Positions 16,531-23,533 of a stretch of DNA of 64,000 nucleotides are shown one piece after another. The stretch comes from Gammaproteobacteria bacterium (GTDB lineage: Bacteria > Pseudomonadota > Gammaproteobacteria > Burkholderiales > Thiobacillaceae), in assembly GCA_018820765.1 (NCBI GenBank), contig JAHJNN010000008.1, positions 434,001-498,000 of the forward strand. Reading direction: 5' to 3'. Both the position numbers and the translations under genes were made by a program. The first letter of the stretch is position 1. Each line of letters opens with the position of its first letter. Below the pieces are notes generated by a model that was not told the DNA's origin, did not search any database, and worked only from the letters and a program-made list of their open reading frames with translations.

Positions 16531-17799
16531 TTATTGGGCAAGCGGATGGGCGTCGATTCGCGCGTCGATGCGGTCGATGATCGTCTGATAGCGCGCGCTG
16601 CCGATCGGCCCGAAGCGGTGCTCGAATTCGGCTTGCGGCATGAATTCCGGCAGGTCGCGGAAATCCGGCAGCAGGTCCGCGTCATGCCGGGCGGCGGCCA
16701 GCCGCTGCCGCGTTTGCGCCGCCGCTTCGCCGGTGGCGCGTTCGCCCAGCCGGACCCCGGCGCGGTTGGCGGCGAGGTCGGTGAAACTGAAGCCCGATCC
16801 GCCGCTGGCGTCCTCCTCTTCCTTGATCAGGCCGATGGCGCTGGCCAGCCGGCTGCCGCCGGTGACGGTCAGCGCGGCCGAAAGCACGAAGTGTTCGGCA
16901 AAGTCGCGGCGCCCGTGCAGCGACAGCAGCACGGGCGGTGCCCGGTGGATCGACTGGCTGCCGCCTTCCAGCAGCCTGGGCAGGCTGATGCCGGAGAGAT
17001 AGGCCGCCAGCGCGGTCAGCGCGGCGCGGTTTTCCGCGGCGGTGTCGCCGTGGTCCGTGTGCGCAAACAGGGGCGGGATGACCTGCGCCAGGGGAACGGT
17101 GCTGCCGTGCGGGTAGGGCTTCAGCAAGACTTCCAGTTGCTCGGCATAGGCGAGCAGGCGCGCCTGATCTTCGGGCGCAATCAACAGATCGGCGCTTTTG
17201 CGTTCCAGCCGGATCAGCAGTTCGGGACGCCAGCGGTAATCCAGCGTGGCGTGGTTTTCCTCGAAATTCACCTGGGAAAACGCGTCGGCCAGCGCCGCGT
17301 AGGTGTCGTCGCGGCGCAGCCCGCGGTGGACCAGGCGCGCCATGCCGTCGGCCAGTGCACCGGGCACCGGCAGACTGCCCAGTTGCAGACTCTGGATCTG
17401 GATGCCGCCAGGCGCCTCCGCCAGCTCGGCGGTGATATTGAGATAGCGGCCGAACGGGTTGCACCCTGACGGGCATAAAGGCGGCACGGCAAGCGTGGCG
17501 GTGAGCGTGGCCAGGCCGGGAGTGAGCTCGGCGGCGATGCCGCTGACGCGACGCAGTTCGACCGCGTAGTTCAGCAAGCGGTTGAGTTCGGCCTCGTCGA
17601 GCTGGATGGTCTGGATGACGTCGGGCGTCTGCCGCCGCGGGTCGTGTTTCTGGAACAGCGACTTGATCCAGACGAGATCGTTGCGGCGAAATTCGGCGGG
17701 CGGCTCGATCGCCGGGGCGTCGTCCAGCATCAGCCAGGGCAGGACGGTAAGACCGGCCAGCACGGCGAACAATACACTCCAGCCGATCAAGCGTCTCAT
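16531..17799 (-). CDS. Membrane-anchored protein of unknown function
   Basis: 422 residues from the ATG at 17799, 1 base after the truncated haemoglobin stop. One N-terminal transmembrane helix (LIGWSVLFAVLAGLTVLPWLML, about 3-24), then a large presumably periplasmic region rich in Leu and Ala. A possible single disulfide is seen in VPPLCPSGCNPFGRYLN. Near the C-terminus are SGFSFTDLAANRAGVRLGE and FEHRFGPIGSARYQTIIDRID. I do not recognise an enzyme motif or named family; related sequences are likely to be 'hypothetical protein' entries in betaproteobacteria. Coupling with the haemoglobin gene may be functional or just packing. Confidence 0.7.
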   Translation of the reverse strand: MRRLIGWSVLFAVLAGLTVLPWLMLDDAPAIEPPAEFRRNDLVWIKSLFQKHDPRRQTPDVIQTIQLDEAELNRLLNYAVELRRVSGIAAELTPGLATLTATLAVPPLCPSGCNPFGRYLNITAELAEAPGGIQIQSLQLGSLPVPGALADGMARLVHRGLRRDDTYAALADAFSQVNFEENHATLDYRWRPELLIRLERKSADLLIAPEDQARLLAYAEQLEVLLKPYPHGSTVPLAQVIPPLFAHTDHGDTAAENRAALTALAAYLSGISLPRLLEGGSQSIHRAPPVLLSLHGRRDFAEHFVLSAALTVTGGSRLASAIGLIKEEEDASGGSGFSFTDLAANRAGVRLGERATGEAAAQTRQRLAAARHDADLLPDFRDLPEFMPQAEFEHRFGPIGSARYQTIIDRIDARIDAHPLAQ

Positions 17800-17800
17800 G

Positions 17801-18181
17801 TCATTCCGGCTGGTTACGCATGAAATCGGCCGTCTTGAAGAAGGCCGCGGCAAGTTCCTGCTGCATCGCCGCATCCACCCCCACGTCCTGCATCGCACGC
17901 ATCATGCAGCCCATCCACTGGTCGCGCTCGGCCTCGCCGATCGCGAACGGCATGTGGCGGCGGCGCAGGAAGGGATGGCCGAAGCGGTCGGTGTAGTCCG
18001 GCGGGCCGCCGGTCCAGCCGGAGAGGAACCAGGCGAGCTTGTTGCGCGATTCGGCGAGGTCGGCCGGATGCAGCTTGCGGATGCCGTAATAGTCGGGATC
18101 TTCATCCATCAGGTCGTAAAAGCGGTCGACCAGTTTGCGGATCACGTCGCCGCCGCCGAGGCGTTCGTAATGGGTTTGCAT
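17801..18181 (-). CDS. Group II truncated haemoglobin
   Basis: 126 residues. It begins like class 2 truncated globins (YERLGGGDVIRKLVDRFYDLM, with aromatic B9/B10 residues F21/Y22). The proximal haem histidine is H76 in RRRHMPFAI, and the group II tryptophan at G8 is W89 in DQWMGCMM. Such proteins bind O2 or NO and often work in NO or oxidative stress handling or in peroxide chemistry. No ribosome binding site is visible before the ATG, because a palindromic element ends 3 bases upstream. First gene of a two-gene unit with the unknown membrane protein. Confidence 0.9.
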   Translation of the reverse strand: MQTHYERLGGGDVIRKLVDRFYDLMDEDPDYYGIRKLHPADLAESRNKLAWFLSGWTGGPPDYTDRFGHPFLRRRHMPFAIGEAERDQWMGCMMRAMQDVGVDAAMQQELAAAFFKTADFMRNQPE

Positions 18182-18184
18182 CGT

Positions 18185-18349
18185 TAGTGTCGTGAATCAG
18201 AAATAGGGGAACAAAATAAAACGGATGGATTTTTTCGCGGGGCAAGGCGCGAGGAGGCGACATAGTTCGGTCTATGGCAACGACGAGCAACGCCGCCATG
18301 CGGAAGAAGACGCCGTTTTATGTTTCGATATTTCTGATTCACGACACTA
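18185..18349. repeat. 165-base MITE-like palindromic element
   Basis: Perfect 21-base terminal inverted repeats: 18185-18205 (TAGTGTCGTGAATCAGAAATA) and 18329-18349. A further 9-base inner pair, ATAAAACGG at 18216-18224, matches CCGTTTTAT at 18313-18321. The core contains GGCGACATAG and CTATGGC, which form a central hairpin. No coding capacity. The right terminus supplies the TAG stop of purT, and the left terminus abuts the start of the haemoglobin gene. This is the structure of a non-autonomous miniature inverted-repeat element. Confidence 0.8.
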
Positions 18350-19543
18350 GGCCTTCACAGGTTTGACGCAAGCCGCCGCGTCTTTTGCACGTCGGCGTGC
18401 GGCATCGGGGGTGTCGGCCGTGGCGAGCGCCACCCCCATGCGGCGGCGGGCAAAGGCCTGCGGCTTGCCGAACAGCCGCAGGTCGACGCCGGGCGTGCGC
18501 AAGGCCTCGGCCACGCCGTCAAAGGCGATGCCGGTCGCCTCCATCCCGCCATAGATCACCGCCGACGCGCCGGGTTCGCGCAGTCTGACGTCGACCGGCA
18601 GGCCGAGGATGGCGCGCGCATGCAGTTCGAACTCGTTCTGCCGCTGGGTGGCCATCGTCACCATGCCGGTGTCGTGCGGGCGCGGGCTGACTTCGGAGAA
18701 CCACACGGTATCGCCTTTGACGAACAGTTCGACGCCGAAGATCCCGCGTCCGCCGAGGTTGCCGGTGACGGCGGCGGCGATCTCCTGCGCGCGTTCGAGT
18801 GCCGCGGCCGACATTGCCTGCGGCTGCCACGATTCGACGTAGTCGCCTTTCACCTGCACATGACCGATGGGCTCGCAGAAATGCGTCTCGACCTGGCCCG
18901 ACGCACCGACCGCGCGGACCGTCAGCAGCGTGATTTCGTAGTCGAAGTCGATCACCCCCTCGACGATGACGCGGCCCTTGTTGACCCGTCCGCCGGCGGA
19001 GGCGTAATCCCACGCCGTCCCCAGCTGGCTGGCGTCGTCGATCTTCGATTGCCCCTTGCCGGACGAGGACATCACCGGCTTGACGATCACCGGATACCCC
19101 AGCGTGTTGGCGGCGGCCGCCAATTCGGCCAGGCTGTCGGCAAATACATAAGGCGAGGTGGGCAGCCCCAGCGTTTCCGCGGCCAGCCGGCGGATGCCTT
19201 CGCGGTTCATGGTGAGATTGGCGGCGCGCGCGGTGGGAATGACTTCCGCCAGGCCGACGGCCTCGATTTCGAGCAGGGTTTCGGTGGCGATCGCCTCGAT
19301 CTCGGGCACCACCAGCTGCGGTTTCTCCGCTTCGATCAATGCGCGCAGCGCCGACCCGTCGCTCATGTCGGTCACGTACGCGCGGTGCGCCACCTGGTGC
19401 CCCGGCGCATTGGCATAGCGATCCACCGCAATGACCTCCACCCCCAGACGCTGCAGGGCGATGATGACTTCCTTGCCGAGTTCGCCCGCACCCAGCAGCA
19501 TGACGCGGGTGGCGGACGGGGAAAGCGGGGTGCCGAGGCGCAT
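18347..19543 (-). CDS. purT: Formate-dependent phosphoribosylglycinamide formyltransferase
   Basis: 398 residues from the ATG at 19543; AGGA lies 6 bases upstream, better than the TTG at 19549. ATP-grasp enzyme that makes formyl-GAR from GAR, formate and ATP in purine synthesis, the folate-independent alternative to PurN. Family motifs are [13 protein letters not shown] (about 14-26), [21 protein letters not shown] (ATP lid), [27 protein letters not shown] and the substrate loop near SRP. The TAG stop lies within the terminal repeat of the adjacent palindromic element, so the original C-terminus may have been changed by its insertion. Confidence 0.95.
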   Translation of the reverse strand: MRLGTPLSPSATRVMLLGAGELGKEVIIALQRLGVEVIAVDRYANAPGHQVAHRAYVTDMSDGSALRALIEAEKPQLVVPEIEAIATETLLEIEAVGLAEVIPTARAANLTMNREGIRRLAAETLGLPTSPYVFADSLAELAAAANTLGYPVIVKPVMSSSGKGQSKIDDASQLGTAWDYASAGGRVNKGRVIVEGVIDFDYEITLLTVRAVGASGQVETHFCEPIGHVQVKGDYVESWQPQAMSAAALERAQEIAAAVTGNLGGRGIFGVELFVKGDTVWFSEVSPRPHDTGMVTMATQRQNEFELHARAILGLPVDVRLREPGASAVIYGGMEATGIAFDGVAEALRTPGVDLRLFGKPQAFARRRMGVALATADTPDAARRRAKDAAACVKPVKA

Positions 19544-19632
19544 AAGCAATCCTGGAAAACCAAAGCCGCGATTTTACCGTGGCTTACGGATGTTCTTCGA
19601 TCGGCAGCGCGCCCACCCGACGCCGGAGCGGC

Positions 19633-20193
19633 TCAGGCGATGGTCTCATCGAGCCGCCGCCAGGCGAAGTGGGGGCCGGGATCGGTCTTGCGCCCTGGCG
19701 CGATATCGCTGTGTCCCACCACCGCCCGAATCGGATAGGCCAGCTTCAGCAGCTGCACCAGCGGGGCCAGGGTCTGGTACTGGGCCTCGGTGAAGGGCTG
19801 GTCGTCGGTGCCTTCGAGTTCGATGCCGATGGAAAAATCGTTGCAGCACTCGCGTGCCTGCCAGCTCGATACCCCCGCATGCCAGGCGCGCAGCGCGCAG
19901 GGCACGAACTGGATCAGCGTGCCATCGCGGCGGATGAAGAAATGCGACGATACCTTGAGGCCGCGGATGCCCTGGTAATACGGGTGGGCATCCCAGTCGA
20001 GCCGGTTGGTGAAGAGATCGATCACCGCATCGCCGTCGAACACGCCCGGCGGCAGCGAAATGTTGTGGATGACGACGAGTTCGATCGCCGTGCCTTCCGG
20101 ACGCGCATCGCAATTGGGCGAGGGCAGCTGGCGCGCAGTGGACAACCAGCCGGATGCATCGAGAACGTCGGGATGGGGCGCGGAAATCGACAT
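19633..20193 (-). CDS. ampD: 1,6-anhydro-N-acetylmuramyl-L-alanine amidase
   Basis: 186 residues, cytosolic (no signal peptide). Zinc ligands expected from the family are present: His 43 (LVVIHNISL), His 161 and Asp 171 in GHSDIAPGRKTDPG, and the catalytic lysine is K169 in the same motif. SIGIELEG carries the conserved glutamate. AmpD cuts the stem peptide from anhydro-muropeptides during cell wall recycling and so sets the inducer level of AmpR-type beta-lactamase control. It stands alone, divergent from hpt. Confidence 0.95.
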   Translation of the reverse strand: MSISAPHPDVLDASGWLSTARQLPSPNCDARPEGTAIELVVIHNISLPPGVFDGDAVIDLFTNRLDWDAHPYYQGIRGLKVSSHFFIRRDGTLIQFVPCALRAWHAGVSSWQARECCNDFSIGIELEGTDDQPFTEAQYQTLAPLVQLLKLAYPIRAVVGHSDIAPGRKTDPGPHFAWRRLDETIA

Positions 20194-20281
20194 GGCGCAA
20201 GCTTACTCGACCGGCGCGAAGTCTGGAAACATCGGCGTTCAGGCCTTAGACTGCCGACTTTCATTGTTTCCGCTCCCCCTC

Positions 20282-20827
20282 ATGAAGCCGCCTGAAGCGC
20301 AACAACTGCTGGACAATGCCGAATGCGTGGCGTCTGCCGACACCGTGCAGGCGGTGATCAACCGCCTGGCCGGTGATATTTCGCACACGCTGGCCGGCGA
20401 GTTTCCGCTGGTGCTGGCAGTAATGGGCGGCGCGGTGGTGTTTGCCGGACAACTGCTCACGCGGCTGAACTTTCCGCTGGAGTTCGATTATCTGCATGTG
20501 ACGCGCTATCGCGGCACCACCCAGGGCGGCGAGATGGAATGGCGGGTGCTGCCGGGGCAGAACGTGGTGGGGCGCAACGTGCTGGTGCTGGACGACATCC
20601 TGGACGAGGGGGAAACCCTGGCGGCGATCCGCGACAAGCTCCTGCATATGGGCGCAACGCGGGTCTGGTCGGCCGTGCTGACCAACAAAGACAACGGCCT
20701 CGCCAAACCGATCCAGGCCGATTTCGTGGGCATGGACGTGCCCAACCGCTATGTGTTCGGCTGCGGTATGGACGCTTACGGGCTGTGGCGCAACCTGCCC
20801 GCCATTTACGCTTTGAAGGACAAATAA
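20282..20827 (+). CDS. hpt: Hypoxanthine-guanine phosphoribosyltransferase
   Basis: 181 residues from ATG 20282; the longer read-back contains the divergent ampD. The PRPP-binding motif VLVLDDILDEGETL is at 101-113. The hood region is LAVMGGAVVFAGQLL (45-59), and the nucleotide-specificity part near the C-terminus has FVGMDVPNRYVFGCGMDAYG. It converts hypoxanthine or guanine plus PRPP to IMP or GMP. One base separates it from the next gene, the methylthioinosine phosphorylase, whose product is hypoxanthine. Together they form a short purine-salvage unit. Confidence 0.9.
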   Translation: MKPPEAQQLLDNAECVASADTVQAVINRLAGDISHTLAGEFPLVLAVMGGAVVFAGQLLTRLNFPLEFDYLHVTRYRGTTQGGEMEWRVLPGQNVVGRNVLVLDDILDEGETLAAIRDKLLHMGATRVWSAVLTNKDNGLAKPIQADFVGMDVPNRYVFGCGMDAYGLWRNLPAIYALKDK

Positions 20828-20828
20828 G

Positions 20829-21590
20829 ATGTTGGGAATCATCGGCGGCACCGGCCTCACGCAGCTGGCCAATCTGGAAATCACCCACCGCCAGGTGGCG
20901 CGCACCCCCTACGGCGAACCCTCGGGCGCGCTCACCTTCGGCCGCATCTGCGGCCAGGACGTGATCTTTCTGGCGCGCCACGGCTACGGCCACACCATCC
21001 CGCCGCACGCGGTGAACTACCGCGCCAACCTGTGGGCGCTGAAGGATCACGGCGTCGACCGCGTCGTGTCGGTGGCTACCGTCGGCGGCATCCACCCCGG
21101 CCTGATTCCGGGCACGCTGACCATCCCCGACCAGATCATCGATTACACGCATGGCCGGGCCGCTACGTATTTTGCCAGTGACGACAAGCCGGTCACCCAC
21201 CTCGACTTCACCTTTCCCTATTGCGAAGCCATGCGCGCCGCCCTGCTGCAGGCCGCCGCCCGCGCCGGCATCAGCCTGCGCGAGGGCGGCGTGTACGGTG
21301 CGGTGCAGGGGCCGCGCCTGGAAACGGCGGCCGAAATCAACCGCATGGAACGCGACGGCGCCGACATGGTGGGGATGACCGGCATGCCCGAAGCCTATCT
21401 GGCGCGCGAACTGGAGCTTTGCTACGCCACGGTGGGCGCGGTGGTGAACTACGCGGCCGGGCGGGGCCTGTCGGCCGAGGGCATCCATATGGAGGAAATC
21501 CAGTCGGTGCTGGGCGAAGTGATGCTGCAGGTGCGGCATCTGCTGGAACAGCTGGTGACCAACGACGCCGCCGGGCTGTGTACCTATTAG
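20829..21590 (+). CDS. S-methyl-5'-thioinosine phosphorylase
   Basis: 253 residues. Purine nucleoside phosphorylase family (MTAP/PNP type): IIGGTGL (4-10) binds phosphate, and FLARHGYGHTIPPHAVNYRAN, VQGPRLETAAEI and DMVGMTGMPEAYLARELELCYA are MTAP-like active-site segments. The overall look matches the bacterial enzymes that split methylthioinosine rather than methylthioadenosine. The neighbouring hypoxanthine phosphoribosyltransferase supports this choice over plain MTAP. No adenine-type phosphoribosyltransferase is next to it. The exact substrate is inferred. Confidence 0.85.
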   Translation: MLGIIGGTGLTQLANLEITHRQVARTPYGEPSGALTFGRICGQDVIFLARHGYGHTIPPHAVNYRANLWALKDHGVDRVVSVATVGGIHPGLIPGTLTIPDQIIDYTHGRAATYFASDDKPVTHLDFTFPYCEAMRAALLQAAARAGISLREGGVYGAVQGPRLETAAEINRMERDGADMVGMTGMPEAYLARELELCYATVGAVVNYAAGRGLSAEGIHMEEIQSVLGEVMLQVRHLLEQLVTNDAAGLCTY

Positions 21591-21600
21591 AAGCGGCCGC

Positions 21601-22323
21601 ATGAAGCTCTACCGCGCCCTGCAGTCGCAAGGATTCGGCTCGCGCAAGGGCTGCATCACGCTCGCGCGGGCAGGCGCGGTGGCGGTCAACGGCCAGCCCT
21701 GCGACGACCCCGAGGCCGAGGTCGATCCGGCCGGGCTGGAACTGACCCTCGACGGCGTCACCTGGCCGTACCGCGAAAAGGCCTACGTGCTGATGCACAA
21801 GCCGGCCGGCTACGAATGCTCGCATCACCCGCGCCACCACCCCAGCGTGTTTGCCCTGTTACCGCCGCCGCTGCTGCAGCGCGGCGTACAGTGCGTGGGG
21901 CGGCTCGACCAGGACACCACCGGCCTCTTGCTGTTTTCCGACGACGGCCAGTTCATCCATCGCATGATTTCGCCCAAAAAGGGCGTGGCCAAGGTCTATC
22001 GTGCCGTCTGTGCCGAGCCGGTGACCGAGGCCATGCTGGAAGCCCTGCGCCACGGGGTGCAGCTCAGCGACGAGCCGGCGCCGATTGCCGCGCTGGCCTG
22101 CGACAAACTCGACGAAATCACGCTGCGGCTGACGCTGGCCGAGGGCAAGTACCACCAGGTCAAGCGCATGATCGCCGCCACCGGCAACCGGGTGGACAGC
22201 CTGCACCGCGAATCGGTGGGAGACTATGCCTTGCCCGCCGACCTGCCGCCCGGCAGCTGGCGCTGGCTTGAGTCGGGAGATTTGAAGCAACTGGAGCAAT
22301 CATGGCCATCCGCGATGTCCTGA
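21601..22323 (+). CDS. rsuA: 16S rRNA pseudouridine synthase, RsuA type
   Basis: 240 residues. An N-terminal S4-like domain (about 1-60, [25 protein letters not shown]) is followed by the RsuA-family catalytic domain with [12 protein letters not shown] (catalytic Asp 103) and [23 protein letters not shown]. RsuA modifies U516 in E. coli 16S rRNA. The close relatives RluE/RluF/RluB differ in substrate, so the exact site is inferred. Its 3' end overlaps the start of def by 22 bases. Confidence 0.85.
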   Translation: MKLYRALQSQGFGSRKGCITLARAGAVAVNGQPCDDPEAEVDPAGLELTLDGVTWPYREKAYVLMHKPAGYECSHHPRHHPSVFALLPPPLLQRGVQCVGRLDQDTTGLLLFSDDGQFIHRMISPKKGVAKVYRAVCAEPVTEAMLEALRHGVQLSDEPAPIAALACDKLDEITLRLTLAEGKYHQVKRMIAATGNRVDSLHRESVGDYALPADLPPGSWRWLESGDLKQLEQSWPSAMS

Positions 22324-22835
22324 AAATGGGCGACCCGCGCCTGCTGGCGCCGGCCCACCCGGTGGAGGATTTTTCCTCGCTCGAACTGGCGCAGCTGATC
22401 GTCGACATGCACGACACCATGCGCGCGCTCCACGGCGCCGGTCTGGCGGCGCCGCAGATCGGCGTCGGCCTGCAGGTGGTGATGTTCGAGGTCGATGCCA
22501 ATCCGCGATATCCGGATGCCGAAAACGTGCCGCTCACGGTGCTGATCAACCCGGTGCTGACCCCGCTGTCCGATGAGTTGGAAGAGGGCTGGGAAGGCTG
22601 CCTGTCGGTGCCGGGCATGCGCGGGCAGGTGCCGCGCCACGCATCCCTGCGCTACCAGGGCTTCGACGCGGCGGGCCGGCCGATCGACCGCAGTGTGAGC
22701 GGTTTCCATGCCCGCGTGGTGCAGCACGAAGTCGACCACCTGCGGGGCATCCTGTATCCGATGCGCATCCGCGACCTGCGTGATTTCGGCTTCACCGACA
22801 CCCTGTTTCCGGGACAAACCTTGCAGGACGATTGA
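22302..22835 (+). CDS. def: Peptide deformylase
   Basis: 177 residues. All three deformylase motifs are present: [10 protein letters not shown] (about 45-54), EGCLSVPG with the metal ligand Cys 100, and HEVDH with His 142, Glu 143 and His 146. It removes the formyl group from nascent N-termini. The start overlaps the pseudouridine synthase by 22 bases, so translation is probably coupled. It is unlinked to fmt here, unlike in many bacteria. Confidence 0.95.
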   Translation: MAIRDVLKMGDPRLLAPAHPVEDFSSLELAQLIVDMHDTMRALHGAGLAAPQIGVGLQVVMFEVDANPRYPDAENVPLTVLINPVLTPLSDELEEGWEGCLSVPGMRGQVPRHASLRYQGFDAAGRPIDRSVSGFHARVVQHEVDHLRGILYPMRIRDLRDFGFTDTLFPGQTLQDD

Positions 22836-22858
22836 CGGAAACCCGACGTTTCGGGGCC

Positions 22859-22885
22859 TAAAGTTGTCGCGGTCCGCGCCGCTAA
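22859..22885 (+). promoter_or_regulatory. Sigma-28 (FliA) flagellar promoter
   Basis: TAAA at 22859-22862, then exactly 15 bases, then GCCGCTAA at 22878-22885. The sigma-28 consensus is TAAA-N15-GCCGATAA, so this is one mismatch from perfect with perfect spacing. The FlaF-like gene starts about 50 bases downstream with AAGGA 6 bases before its ATG. This ties that gene pair to the late flagellar/motility regulon. Confidence 0.78.
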
Positions 22886-22937
22886 TTTGTTACGTAACCG
22901 TGGGCAAGGTGCCCCGGCACGAGCAACAAGGACAACA

Positions 22938-23321
22938 ATGAGCCCGGAACAACCAATCCAGCAGGCCCCGTGCACGCTTCATCCAGCAGGCCGGATGATG
23001 GGCGAAGCCGCCCGGCTTGACGACATTGCCGCCCAGCTGATGGCCGTGCAGCGACTCTGGAACGATCCCAGCCGAGAATCCGAGCTGGCCGCCGCGCTGG
23101 AGGCCAGCCGCGGTGCCTGGCATGCGATTCAGGCCGCCCTGGCTGAAGGCATGCTGGCGTTGCCGCCGGACGTGCAGCACAATCTGCTGATCCTGTCGGT
23201 GTATGCCGACAGCAAGATCAGCGCATGCGAATCCATCCCCAGCGCCGACACGCTCGCCAGCCTGATTGCGCTGACGCGCACGCTGGCGGGCAGCCTCAAG
23301 GAATGGCAGGTGGCGGCATGA
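22938..23321 (+). CDS. FlaF-like, probable flagellar regulator protein
   Basis: 127 residues from ATG 22938 (AAGGA upstream). Soluble, helical. The segment AVQRLWNDPSRESELAAALE, then ALPPDVQHNLLILSVYADSKI, resembles FlaF-family proteins ('rLW..f...l.....Lp.dlr..ll.ls.yvd'). FlaF helps flagellin synthesis in alphaproteobacteria. The similarity is by eye and weak, but a near-perfect sigma-28 promoter just upstream supports a late flagellar or chemotaxis role. Its stop overlaps the next small gene (ATGA). Confidence 0.5.
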   Translation: MSPEQPIQQAPCTLHPAGRMMGEAARLDDIAAQLMAVQRLWNDPSRESELAAALEASRGAWHAIQAALAEGMLALPPDVQHNLLILSVYADSKISACESIPSADTLASLIALTRTLAGSLKEWQVAA

Positions 23322-23518
23322 ACCGGCTGCAGTTCGACGTGCGGGCGGTGGATGTCGGCGCCGTGGTGCGCCCGGGCCGCGTTCGCAACCGGACCAAGAC
23401 CGAGCCCGAGGAAAAGGTCAAGAAACCCGCTGACGGCGTGCGCAAGAAGGCCCCGCCCGCCCGCAAGGCACCCGCGCGGGGGCGTTACGTCGACGAATAC
23501 GCGCGCCCGGCTTTCTAG
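23318..23518 (+). CDS. Small basic protein, function unknown
   Basis: 66 residues, start ATG 23318 overlapping the FlaF-like stop. Strongly basic, Lys/Arg/Pro-rich in the middle (KKPADGVRKKAPPARKAPAR) and ending RGRYVDEYARPAF. The N-terminus LQFDVRAVDVGAVVRPGR is more ordinary. No known family is recognised. Its ATGA coupling makes it part of the probable sigma-28 transcript. It may be a real small motility-linked protein or a tail-end ORF. Confidence 0.5.
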   Translation: MNRLQFDVRAVDVGAVVRPGRVRNRTKTEPEEKVKKPADGVRKKAPPARKAPARGRYVDEYARPAF

Positions 23519-23533
23519 CCGCCGGCGCCAGCC

